In this document: positions 1 to 7,875 of the stretch, in pieces
Layout: every line of letters starts with the position of its first letter
How positions within the stretch are numbered: position 1 is the stretch's first letter
Assembly (NCBI RefSeq): GCF_042701255.1
Contig: NZ_CP170554.1
Span: 310,001-374,000, forward strand
Reading direction: 5' to 3'
Source: Tahibacter sp042701255
GTDB taxonomy: Bacteria; Pseudomonadota; Gammaproteobacteria; Xanthomonadales; Rhodanobacteraceae
DNA: 64,000 bases
Position numbers and translations under genes: made by a program
The notes under the pieces: generated by a model
What the model was told of the DNA's origin: nothing
Seen by the model: only the letters and a program-made list of their open reading frames with translations
The model's database searches: none

Positions 1-564
1 ATGGCGGTCATGGCTCATCGTGAGATCGACCGGATCCTCCACGGCGTGGTGCAGGTGGACGATGCCTATCTGGGCGGCGAGCGCAGCGGCGTGGCCAATG
101 GCCAGCAATGGGAAAACAAAGTCCCGTTCATCGCCGCTGTGGCCACCGAGCAAGGGCGGCCTCTGCACATCCGCCTGGATCCGGTTCCTCGCTTCAATCG
201 GGAAACCCTCAAGAACTGGGCACACCGCGCTCTGGCACCCGACGCCGTGGTCATCAGCGACGGCCTGTCCGCCTTCACCGGTATCGCCCAGGCCGGCATG
301 GCCCATGAGGCCGTCGTCACCGGCCGCGGCCGCGCTGCCGCTCAACAACCGCAGCTGCTCTGGGTCAACGTGATCCTGAGCAACCTCAAGACTGCCTTGA
401 GCGGTACCCACCACGCTTTGAAGTTCGCCAAGTACGGCGCTCGCTACCTCGCCGCCCATCAGTACCGCTTCAACCGACGCGTCGATATGGCGGCCATGAT
501 CCCGCGACTGGCTATCGCTCTGTTTGCCCTCGGGTCGCTCACCGAAACCGCTCTGCGCAGCTGA
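1..564 (+). CDS. IS1595-family transposase, C-terminal 187 residues (partial)
   Basis: The reading frame is open from the first base and corresponds to residues 126-312 of the complete transposase at 59995-60933, with identical protein sequence. It holds most of the ISXO2-like DDE-type catalytic domain (VDDAYLGGERSG near the start of this fragment) but lacks the zinc ribbon and helix-turn-helix, which would be encoded upstream of the window. The ATG at base 1 is an internal methionine, not the real start. Truncation is by the window boundary only, so the gene may be intact and active in the genome. Confidence 0.9.
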   Translation: MAVMAHREIDRILHGVVQVDDAYLGGERSGVANGQQWENKVPFIAAVATEQGRPLHIRLDPVPRFNRETLKNWAHRALAPDAVVISDGLSAFTGIAQAGMAHEAVVTGRGRAAAQQPQLLWVNVILSNLKTALSGTHHALKFAKYGARYLAAHQYRFNRRVDMAAMIPRLAIALFALGSLTETALRS

Positions 565-582
565 GACTCGGCGCTAATCAGG
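1..582 (+). mobile_element. IS1595-family (ISXO2-like) insertion sequence, cut by window start
   Basis: This is the transposase-3' part of an insertion sequence whose full copy lies at 59977-61007 on the other strand. As far as I compared them by eye, the shared bases are identical. The terminal inverted repeat is at 558-582 and ends in GCGCTAATCAGG; the transposase stop codon lies inside it. The base after 582 starts a dispersed G-rich palindromic repeat (TCAAGGGGA, then GGGTATGGG), the same kind of sequence that flanks the other copy. The left end lies outside the window, so its target duplication cannot be checked here. Confidence 0.9.
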
Positions 583-616
583 TCAAGGGGAGGGTATGGG
601 TGGGGATGGGGTTGCC
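583..616 (+). repeat. Dispersed G-rich palindromic repeat arm (type A), cut by IS1595
   Basis: The sequence reads TCAAGGGGAGGG, then TATGGGTGGGGATGGGGTTGCC. It is the right part of a repeat found intact at 28192-28231 (with IS110 on its left), 32788-32830 (inverted), 32912-32954, and again next to the second IS1595 copy. The left half of the palindrome is separated from it by the insertion sequence. Confidence 0.8.
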
Positions 617-647
617 GTTTCTGCCTACGGACATCCCGGACGAACTC

Positions 648-1634
648 TCACTGCGGCGCCTCGACCGCGTAGCCACGCGACCGCAGGGTCGCGAGATAGC
701 CTTCGTCGCCGAGCACCTGGCTCATCGGCAGCACGGCGAACGAGACGGTGTTGTCGCGCAAGGTGTTTTCCGCCGCGGTCAGCCAGGTCGCCGCGAGCCG
801 TTCGCGCAGGTCGCCCATGCCGCGTTCCTGCACGATACTGTTGCGCAGCATCGCATCGCGGCAGGCCTGGTTCTGATCGACGTAGGGCAAGGCGCGCAGC
901 GCTTCGATGTCGCCGACGGCCCAGGCGTTCGCGCGCAGCTGCATGGCCGGCAGATCGGTCTCGAGGCGGTCGACGGTCTTGCGCAGGCAGTCGATGTCGT
1001 CGAGCTGCGACTTGGCGAATTCTCGCAGCGCATCGCGCGGCTCGGCCAGCCTGACTTTGATCATCGGCTGCTCGCGCGCGACGTCGTGTTTCTTCGCCAG
1101 CTTCTCCACGGCCTCGCCGACCTTGCCGTCGATGCGCAGGCCGGCGTCGTCGGTGGCTTCTTCGTAGAGTTCCTGCGCCGCGAAGATCGGCCGGCGCTTT
1201 TCCACGCTGTCGCTGCGGCCGATGTATTTGCGCTTGAGCGGCTGCCAGCGCGCGTAGAGATCGGCAGGCAGTACCTCGGCGAGAGTCTGCTTGTCGGGGT
1301 TGTTGCGCGCCTTCAACAGGCTGGGCAGCAGGAATATGCCGGTAAACGCGCCGCCGGCGACATCGAGATCGACGCGCGGCGTCAGCAGCACGCGCTGGGC
1401 CTGCGCGATCACGCCTTCGACCTCGCGCGACTCCCAGCTCATGCGCTTGGGCAGCGGCGACAAGGTGCCGAGCACCCAGAGCACATGATCGCCCTTGCTG
1501 ACTTTCCAGAGGCCGGGGCCGGGCTGCACACCGCTGACGACGACGGTTTCGAGCAGCGCCGTCGGTGCGTCCGGCGGCGGCTCGGCGTGTGCGACGACGG
1601 ACGACAGCAGACAGCCCAGCAATAGCGTGCGCAT
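648..1634 (-). CDS. TraB/GumN family secreted protein
   Basis: The product is 328 residues and starts with a signal peptide (MRTLLLGCLLSSVVAHA, then EPPPDAP). I chose the ATG at 1634 because it places the signal peptide at the N-terminus; the frame stays open further upstream but that part has no signal or family similarity. The motif LWKVSKGDHVLWVLGTLSPLP is typical of the TraB/GumN family, a putative metal-dependent hydrolase fold related to the Tiki/TraB proteins. The C-terminal part (NTVSFAVLPMSQVLGDEGYLATLRSRGY) fits the family ending, although the usual second conserved Gly-His/Gly-Leu segment is replaced by AVLPMSQVLGDEG. The true substrate is unknown. It is divergent from the GNAT gene at 1774. 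Confidence 0.8.
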   Translation of the reverse strand: MRTLLLGCLLSSVVAHAEPPPDAPTALLETVVVSGVQPGPGLWKVSKGDHVLWVLGTLSPLPKRMSWESREVEGVIAQAQRVLLTPRVDLDVAGGAFTGIFLLPSLLKARNNPDKQTLAEVLPADLYARWQPLKRKYIGRSDSVEKRRPIFAAQELYEEATDDAGLRIDGKVGEAVEKLAKKHDVAREQPMIKVRLAEPRDALREFAKSQLDDIDCLRKTVDRLETDLPAMQLRANAWAVGDIEALRALPYVDQNQACRDAMLRNSIVQERGMGDLRERLAATWLTAAENTLRDNTVSFAVLPMSQVLGDEGYLATLRSRGYAVEAPQ

Positions 1635-1773
1635 GTGTGGCCTTGAGGAAGAGTGGGGAACGCCGGCACGGAAACGGCCGGCGGCGCAGACTAGGCAAAG
1701 ACAGATGAACGGCGGTCGTCTGCACGCCGCGGTTTGCGGCATCATGATCCGGTTGCGATTTGCTGGCGAGATC

Positions 1774-2208
1774 ATGAGCGGAACATCGTTGATACGCACG
1801 GCCGTCGCGGCCGATGCGCCCCGGCTCGCCGAGCTGCTGGGCCAGCTCGGTTACCCCACGGATGCGGTGTCCGCGGCGACGCGATTGACGCGACTGCTCG
1901 CCGATCCCTCGGCCGCCGTGTTCGTCGCCTGCCGCGGCAGCGACGTCTGCGGACTCGCGACCGTGCAGTCGCACGTCGCGCTGAACCGCGATGCGCCGTC
2001 CGTGCAGCTGACCCTGCTCGTCGTCGCCGACGCTCTGCGCGGCAGCGGCGTGGGCCGCGCACTCGTCAGCGCGGCCGAAGACTGGACGCGCCATCACGGC
2101 GCCGACCGCCTCGTCGTGACCACGGCCGCGCACCGTGCCGGCGCGCATGCGTTCTACGAGCGGCTCGGCTATGCGTTGACCGGCCGCCGCTACGCGCGCG
2201 AGCTGTAG
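1774..2208 (+). CDS. GNAT family N-acetyltransferase
   Basis: A 144-residue single-domain GNAT protein. The acetyl-CoA binding segment is LTLLVVADALRGSGVGRALVSAAEDWTR (motif A, R/Q-x-x-G-x-G/A as RGSGVG), followed by the C-terminal AHAFYERLGYALTGRRY typical of the family. The N-terminus (IRTAVAADAPRLAELLGQLGYP) matches the usual opening. An in-frame ATG at 1744 is an alternative start, but the ATG at 1774 follows a GGCGAG-like site and gives the normal family length. The acceptor substrate cannot be told from the sequence. It stands alone, with the TraB/GumN gene divergent on its left and the lipase gene convergent on its right. Confidence 0.85.
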   Translation: MSGTSLIRTAVAADAPRLAELLGQLGYPTDAVSAATRLTRLLADPSAAVFVACRGSDVCGLATVQSHVALNRDAPSVQLTLLVVADALRGSGVGRALVSAAEDWTRHHGADRLVVTTAAHRAGAHAFYERLGYALTGRRYAREL

Positions 2209-2251
2209 TCGCGTCGATGCCGGGAGTGCAGCGGTCTCGATCGCCGCGTGT

Positions 2252-3427
2252 TCAGATCACATGCGTCGCGAGGCTTTCCAGATCGCCGTCCCAGACACCG
2301 AAATAGCTGCGGCCGCGGCGCTCGGCCGCATGCTCCGGACCGCGCGGCTGCATCTTCAGCGCGCGCTTGCCTTCGAGCCACAGCGATACCGTGTTGATCA
2401 CGCGCGTGTCGCGACAGACGCGGCCGTGGTCGAGCGCACCGGCGAACGCGGCCAGGGTGACGCCGGGGACGGCCGAACTGCGCAGGTGTACGCGGCCGTC
2501 GCCGAGCAGGTCCTTGCGCGCGCCGGCGAAGTCGAACCAGTTCGGGTTGTTCACGTTCGCGCGCTGCACGGTCAGCTGGTACGGCGTCGCGATGCCGCTG
2601 CCCTGCAGGATCAGCACGTTCTCCGCATTCGCGGCGAGCGCCGCGTCGTCGAGCATAGGCGCGCTGCTGTGACCGCGGCGCGAGGCGCCGAGCGCGAAGG
2701 CTTCGGCGTCGGCGACGAAGCGCGCGTCGAAGCCGCCGCTGCCGTCGCGCACGTTGGCCTGCCAGTTCGCCGCATCGAACAGGTCGACCGCGTGGCCCGC
2801 CTCGTCGACGCAGCAGTCGGCGTAGTGCGGCGTCATCTGGTAGACCGACGGAAAACTGCGCGCGATCTTGCGGTAGTCCTCGTCGGTGCCGAACCAGCCG
2901 TCGCGTTCGCCGGCGACGAGCATCTGCGTCGCCGCAAGCGAGCCGCGGAACGGCGGCGCGATGAATACGACGCGGCCCACCTCGGCGAACGGCTCGGCGC
3001 GATTGCGCAGGGCAAGCATCGAACGCAGCACGAGGCTGCCCATGCTGTGCGTCACGAAGTTCAGTGCCGTCGAGCGTTTCAGGCGCGCCTGGCGGCCCTG
3101 CAGCTCGGTGCAGAACTCGGCGAGCTTCTGCGCCGCATGCTCTATCGGCCGGCGCCAGTCATAGGTGAACACGTGCAGTGCTTCGGACGGCTTCCAGGCG
3201 CGCAGCTTGCCGACCATTTCGCCGTAGGCGTAGCGGATCGGCCGCGACGGCTGCATGCGATGGCCGTCGTTCGCCTCGTAGCGGCCGTCGAGCAGCGCGA
3301 AGTCCAGCGGATTTTCGAACGCGTCGCCGAACACCATGTCCTCGAGACTCCAGCGCACAGGCCAGTCCAGCGGATAGCTGTCCGTGAGTTCGCTGCCCTT
3401 GATGCCCGGAATCAGAACCGTAGCCAT
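2252..3427 (-). CDS. Lecithin:cholesterol acyltransferase-like alpha/beta hydrolase
   Basis: A 391-residue alpha/beta hydrolase of the LCAT/phospholipase type. It opens with TVLIPGIKGSEL, the lid and oxyanion segment typical of LCAT-like enzymes (PGxxGS). The nucleophile is Ser128 in THSMGSLV, and candidate acid and His residues occur near LLGDGRVHLRSS and ALDHGRV at the C-terminal end. The start at 3427 is chosen because AGGGAG lies at good spacing upstream and the family opening follows directly; a longer upstream frame has no similarity. No signal peptide is visible, so the enzyme is probably cytoplasmic. The substrate (lipid ester or acyl transfer) is inferred only from family. Confidence 0.75.
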   Translation of the reverse strand: MATVLIPGIKGSELTDSYPLDWPVRWSLEDMVFGDAFENPLDFALLDGRYEANDGHRMQPSRPIRYAYGEMVGKLRAWKPSEALHVFTYDWRRPIEHAAQKLAEFCTELQGRQARLKRSTALNFVTHSMGSLVLRSMLALRNRAEPFAEVGRVVFIAPPFRGSLAATQMLVAGERDGWFGTDEDYRKIARSFPSVYQMTPHYADCCVDEAGHAVDLFDAANWQANVRDGSGGFDARFVADAEAFALGASRRGHSSAPMLDDAALAANAENVLILQGSGIATPYQLTVQRANVNNPNWFDFAGARKDLLGDGRVHLRSSAVPGVTLAAFAGALDHGRVCRDTRVINTVSLWLEGKRALKMQPRGPEHAAERRGRSYFGVWDGDLESLATHVI

Positions 3428-3696
3428 GTCGAGCTCCCTGCGGGTCGTCGCGTGGGCCGACTGTAGCAGGCCGCCGTCGCGATCACTGTGCCGATGCTGG
3501 CGGGACGACGGCATCGCACGGCATCATGCGGGTTCGGTGCGGAGCGCCGGACAGGTCCGAGCCGGTGGCCGGGTCATGACTGCTCCGTCCGGCCGCCTGT
3601 CTCCACGACCTCGCCGATGCTCGCGGGCAACGGCCGACAGCACTGCCGATTCGCGGGAGCTGCGGCAGACAAGTTCGATCCATCCAGAGGTTTCTC

Positions 3697-4254
3697 ATGA
3701 GCGACAGCCTGAGCGCCGTGCCGCTGCTGCAGACAACGCGGCTGCGTCTGCGCACGATAGAGCGCAGTGACATCGACGCGATCTATCGCCTGCATTCGGA
3801 CCCGCGCGCGATGCGCTACTGGAGCTTTTCGGCCTGGACCGATCCGCAGCAGGCGCAGGATTGGTTCGAGCAGAGCCGCCACTACGCCGAGCGCGAGGAA
3901 AGCTGGCCCTGGGGCCTGACCTTGATCGACGCCGACGAACTGATCGGCATCGTCACCCTGTTCGCCGTGAATCGCGTGCAGCGGCGCTCCGAAGTCGGCT
4001 ATCAGCTGCATCCGTCGTACTGGGGCCGCGGCTATGCGCAGGAAGCGCTGCGCGCCGCGCTGGCCTACGGTTTCGATGCGCTGGAGCTGAATCGCGTCGA
4101 GGCCGACATCGATCCGCGCAACCAGGCTTCCTGTCGCCTCGTCGAACGTATCGGCTTCCAGCGCGAAGGCTACCTGCGCGAACGCTGGCATGTGAACGGC
4201 GAGATCGCCGACACCGCGCTGTACGGCCTGCTCGCCCGTGAATTCGTGCGCTAG
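3697..4254 (+). CDS. GNAT family acetyltransferase, RimJ/RimL type
   Basis: A 185-residue protein with the RimJ/RimL-type GNAT layout: LLQTTRLRLRTIERSDIDAIYRLHSDP at the N-terminus, EVGYQLHPSYWGRGYAQEALRAALAYGFD as the acetyl-CoA binding motif (GRGYA), and NQASCRLVERIGFQREGYLRER near the end. Members of this group acetylate the N-terminus of ribosomal proteins, or amino groups of small molecules and amino acids; the exact acceptor is not predictable here. The ATG at 3697 has no strong ribosome site but gives the family length. About 270 bases separate it from the lipase gene upstream, with no other gene seen there. Confidence 0.85.
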   Translation: MSDSLSAVPLLQTTRLRLRTIERSDIDAIYRLHSDPRAMRYWSFSAWTDPQQAQDWFEQSRHYAEREESWPWGLTLIDADELIGIVTLFAVNRVQRRSEVGYQLHPSYWGRGYAQEALRAALAYGFDALELNRVEADIDPRNQASCRLVERIGFQREGYLRERWHVNGEIADTALYGLLAREFVR

Positions 4255-4430
4255 TTTTCCCGTGCGCGGTGCCGCGGCATCGGCGTGCGGCCGCAGTGTC
4301 GATACCGATGCGGTACTGGCACAGAGGCGGAAATATGCAGCGATACCGGCAAGCACTCCGGGGCCGGCATGAACACCGGCGCAGCTGAAGGCGCGTACAT
4401 GGATGCGGGCATCGTCAGGAACAGGAACCG

Positions 4431-5333
4431 ATGAGCGGCTCGTCGCTCGCGCGCGCAGCCTATCGCCGCGGCCTGCTGATCGCCGCTGCCGGCGCCGTGC
4501 TGTTTTCGGCCAAGGCCATCGTCGCCAAGCTGCTCTACCGCCATCCGGTCGATGCGCTCGACGTGCTCGCATTGCGCATGCTGTATTCGGCGCCGTTCTT
4601 CGTCGCGATCGCCGTATGGCAGTGGCGCAGTGCCATGCCGCTGAGCCGGCGCGATGGTTTCGCCGTACTCGCGCTCGGCCTGCTCGGCTATTACCTGTCG
4701 AGCTATCTGGATTTCGCCGGCCTGCAATACGTCAGCGCGGCACTGGAGCGGCTGATCCTGTTCCTGTCGCCGTCGTTCGTGCTGCTGATCAGCGCCGTCG
4801 CGCTGCGCAGGCGCATAGGCTTGCGCGAATGGGCCGCGCTGGCGCTGGCCTACGCAGGCATCGTGCTGGTGTTCGCGCACGATCTGAGTCTCGGCGGCGA
4901 TCGCGTCGTGCTCGGGGCGCTGTTGGTATTCGGTGCGGCGCTGTCGTATGCGCTGTATCTGATCGGCTCCGGCGAGCTCGTCAAGCGCCTCGGGCCCTGG
5001 CGCCTCGTCGCCTATGCGATGAGCGTGTCCACGGTCGCCGTGCTGCTGCATTTCGGCGTGACGCGGCCCTGGACGCACCTGCTGCAGCCCTGGCCGGTGC
5101 AGGCGCTGTCGGTATTCAATGCGATGTTCTGTACCGTCGCGCCGGTGCTCCTGACCATGTTCGCCGTCGCGCGCATCGGTGCGCCGGCGGCGGCCCAGGC
5201 CGGCATGCTCGGCCCCGTATCGACCTTGTTTCTCGGTGCCTGGCTGCTCGGAGAACCGATCACCGCCTGGCAGCTCGCCGGTTCGGCCCTGGTGCTGGCC
5301 GGCATGTACGTGCTGTCGCTGCGCAAGGCGTAG
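4431..5333 (+). CDS. EamA/DMT family transporter
   Basis: A 300-residue integral membrane protein with about ten predicted helices in two EamA repeats (first around residues 12-140, second around 155-296), the standard drug/metabolite transporter design. The N-terminal repeat has the typical LLIAAAGAVLFSAKAIVAKLLY, and the C-terminal repeat ends LLGEPITAWQLAGSALVLAGMYVL, a near-signature of EamA proteins. Likely role: export or uptake of a small metabolite across the inner membrane; the substrate is unknown. A weak AGGAA site precedes the ATG. It stands alone between a GNAT gene and a secreted peptidase on the same strand. Confidence 0.88.
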   Translation: MSGSSLARAAYRRGLLIAAAGAVLFSAKAIVAKLLYRHPVDALDVLALRMLYSAPFFVAIAVWQWRSAMPLSRRDGFAVLALGLLGYYLSSYLDFAGLQYVSAALERLILFLSPSFVLLISAVALRRRIGLREWAALALAYAGIVLVFAHDLSLGGDRVVLGALLVFGAALSYALYLIGSGELVKRLGPWRLVAYAMSVSTVAVLLHFGVTRPWTHLLQPWPVQALSVFNAMFCTVAPVLLTMFAVARIGAPAAAQAGMLGPVSTLFLGAWLLGEPITAWQLAGSALVLAGMYVLSLRKA

Positions 5334-5467
5334 CGAGCGGCATCGCCGCAACACAGGAATTGCCGACGCATCGATCACGCACCCGCTTCGCGCAGGTGTT
5401 GCACCGCACAAAAGGATGACCGGCAAGACGGCTAGGCGAACTACGTAAGAATTCGTAGGATTGCCGG

Positions 5468-7660
5468 ATGAACCCGAACCCGCGCCACCTCACCCGTTGT
5501 CTCGGTCTCTTCGTTCTCGCCGCCGCCGCGTTGGCCGGCACTGCCTCCGCCGCCGACGCGCCGCCCGTGGCCCGCGTCGCCGAAGCCGAGGATCACTACT
5601 TCGACGACACCGTCGTCGATCCGTATCGCTGGATGGAACAGCCGAGCGCAGAACTCGACACCTGGTACCGCGCGCAGACCGCCTATACGCGCCGCTGGTA
5701 CGACGGCGAAGCGGCACAGCGCAAGCGCTGGTTCGAGCGCATCCGCGCGCTGCAGACCGCCACGGCCAATCTGCGTTTCCTGACGCGCGTCGGCGACCAA
5801 TACTTCTTCCTCGAAACACCGACCGACGGCGGCGACGTGCGCCTGATGCAGCGCGCCGTCGCCGGCGGCGAACGGCGTCTGCTGCTGCAGCCTTCGGCGC
5901 TCGGCAAGAGCGACAAGCGCCGCTCCCTCGATTTCATTTCCGTGTCGCCCGACGGACGCCACGTCGCCGTTGCGGTCGGCGAAGGCGGCAGCGAGAACTG
6001 GTCGCTGCGCTTCGTCGACGTGCGCAGCGGCAAGCTGCTCGCCGGCACCTTGCCGCGCCTGTCGGCGCCGGTGCCGCGCTGGAGCGCCGACGGCAAGGGC
6101 GTCTACTACTCGCAGCTGCAGAAACTGCCGCCGGGCGCGCCGGAAACGAGCAAGCACGAGAACAACCGCGTGTTCTTCCACGTGCTCGGCGCGGCGGCGG
6201 ACAAGGACAAGGCCGTCTTCGGTCCCGGCATCGATCCGGCCGTGGACATCGACGGCAAGATCAGCTTCACCGAAGCGATGGAAAGTTCGGACGGCCACTG
6301 GCTGATCGGCTTCGTCAATCGCGGCACCGACTCGCACGTCGCGCTGTGGCTGCGCGACCTGCGCAGCAAGAACGCCCCCTGGCGCCGTATCGCCGACCAT
6401 ACGGACGGCATTACCACGGCCGCGGTGCATGCGGACCAGATCTACGTGATCAGCGAGAAGGGCAGCCCGAACGGCCGCGTGCTGCGCTTCGGCGCCGAGC
6501 GCGGCGGTCTCGCCGACGCGAAGGAATGGTATGCGCCGGCCGACGTCATCCTCGGCGCCGGCAACGGCTGGCTCTCCGACGCGGCCGATGCGCTCTACGT
6601 GGTCGGCGCGCGCAACGGCAATGCCGACGTGGCCATCCTGTCCTACGACGAAGCCGGCAAGACCCGCGCGCTGCCGCTCGGCGTGCTCGGCGAGATGCTC
6701 GAATTCAGCACCGATCCCAATCTGCCCGGCGCGACCTATGCGCTGCAGGCGCCGACCCTGTCGCCGCGCGTGTTCCGCTACGAACCCGGCCAGACCGCGC
6801 CGGTCGACACCGGGCTGCGCGCGGCCGATCCGGCGGATTTTTCCGCGATAGAGACCACGCGCGTGGAGATCGCGAGCGGCGGCGTGCAGGTGCCGGTGAC
6901 GATCACGTCACGCAAGGGCCTGCCGCGCAACGGCAAGAATCCGGTGCTGCTGGTGACTTACGGCTCCTACGGCGCGCTGTCGCCGATGTGGTTCTCGGCG
7001 CCGGACCTGGCCTGGTACGAACGCGGCGGCGTGCTCGCGTTCGCCCACGTGCGCGGCGGCGGCGAAAAAGGCGCGGCCTGGCACGAAGCCGGTCGGCGCA
7101 CGCAGAAGCAGCATGCGGTCGACGATCTCGTCGCCACGGCGCGCTGGCTGATCGCCGAGGGCTACACCTCGTCCGAGCATCTGGCCATCGCCGGCAAGAG
7201 TGCCGGCGGCATCGTCATGAGCGCCGCACTGGCGCAGCAGCCGCAGCTGTTCCGTGCCGTGATGTTCCGCGTCGGCGTCACCGATCTGCTGCGCATCGAA
7301 CAGACCGCCGGCGGTCCGGCCAACGTCATGGAATACGGCAGCGTGAAAAACGCCGAGGAATACCGCGCGCTGCGCGCGATCAGCGGCTACGCCAACCTGC
7401 GCCGCGGCACCGCGTATCCGGCCGTGCTGCTCGAAGCCGGCTACAACGATCCGCGCGTGCCGGCCTGGCAACTCGGCAAGATGGCCGCGCGGCTCCAGGC
7501 GACGACGACCTCGAAACGCCCCGTGCTGCTGCGCGTGGATTTCGACGCCGGCCACGGCCTGGGCTCCAGCCCGCTGCAGATCGCCGAGCTCAAGGCCGAC
7601 GAATACGCGTTCCTCGCGCGCGAACTCGGCATGGACAAGCCGGAAGCCAAGGGCGATTGA
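5468..7660 (+). CDS. Prolyl oligopeptidase family serine peptidase (S9A)
   Basis: A 730-residue exported peptidase. A signal peptide (CLGLFVLAAAALAGTASA) leads into the typical prolyl oligopeptidase opening (EDHYFDDTVVDPYRWME), a beta-propeller region to about residue 445, then the alpha/beta hydrolase catalytic domain. The catalytic residues read directly from the sequence are Ser578 in GKSAGG, Asp661 in YNDPRVP and His696 in DAGHG. The family cuts after proline in short peptides; the periplasmic location follows from the signal peptide. The conserved Gly-rich segment HVRGGGEKGAAWH is intact. It is monocistronic and convergent with the Asp-box protein at 7876. Confidence 0.93.
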   Translation: MNPNPRHLTRCLGLFVLAAAALAGTASAADAPPVARVAEAEDHYFDDTVVDPYRWMEQPSAELDTWYRAQTAYTRRWYDGEAAQRKRWFERIRALQTATANLRFLTRVGDQYFFLETPTDGGDVRLMQRAVAGGERRLLLQPSALGKSDKRRSLDFISVSPDGRHVAVAVGEGGSENWSLRFVDVRSGKLLAGTLPRLSAPVPRWSADGKGVYYSQLQKLPPGAPETSKHENNRVFFHVLGAAADKDKAVFGPGIDPAVDIDGKISFTEAMESSDGHWLIGFVNRGTDSHVALWLRDLRSKNAPWRRIADHTDGITTAAVHADQIYVISEKGSPNGRVLRFGAERGGLADAKEWYAPADVILGAGNGWLSDAADALYVVGARNGNADVAILSYDEAGKTRALPLGVLGEMLEFSTDPNLPGATYALQAPTLSPRVFRYEPGQTAPVDTGLRAADPADFSAIETTRVEIASGGVQVPVTITSRKGLPRNGKNPVLLVTYGSYGALSPMWFSAPDLAWYERGGVLAFAHVRGGGEKGAAWHEAGRRTQKQHAVDDLVATARWLIAEGYTSSEHLAIAGKSAGGIVMSAALAQQPQLFRAVMFRVGVTDLLRIEQTAGGPANVMEYGSVKNAEEYRALRAISGYANLRRGTAYPAVLLEAGYNDPRVPAWQLGKMAARLQATTTSKRPVLLRVDFDAGHGLGSSPLQIAELKADEYAFLARELGMDKPEAKGD

Positions 7661-7745
7661 AGCGCGTGCGGGATGCATCGTGCGCGGCGCGGCGAGTCCG
7701 TCGGTTCAGTCGCACGGATCCGCTACACCAACCAGCCGCGCGAAC

Positions 7746-7773
7746 CTCCCCTCTCCCCTTGCGGGAGAGGGGA
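7746..7773. repeat. Short palindromic repeat (type B), C-rich
   Basis: The sequence CTCCCCTCTCCCCTTGCGGG followed by AGAGGGGA forms an imperfect palindrome. It resembles the arms at 12507-12546 and 12667-12711 and is related in style to the type A repeats elsewhere in the window. Confidence 0.6.
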
Positions 7774-7807
7774 AAACAAAAAACCCCGCCGGGGAACCGG
7801 CGGGGTT
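7773..7807 (-). terminator. Rho-independent terminator of the Asp-box/PKD gene
   Basis: An 11-bp perfect stem (AACCCCGCCGG, 7782-7792, with 7797-7807) and a GGAA loop. Read on the minus strand it is followed by a T-rich run (complement of AAAACAAAAAA). It lies about 70 bases after the stop codon at 7876 of the minus-strand gene. Confidence 0.8.
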
Positions 7808-7875
7808 CTGATGTTCCGCTATCGCTGTACGACTGAGCCGCCGTTCGGCGACTCAGTCGTTGTCAGCCCGACGCC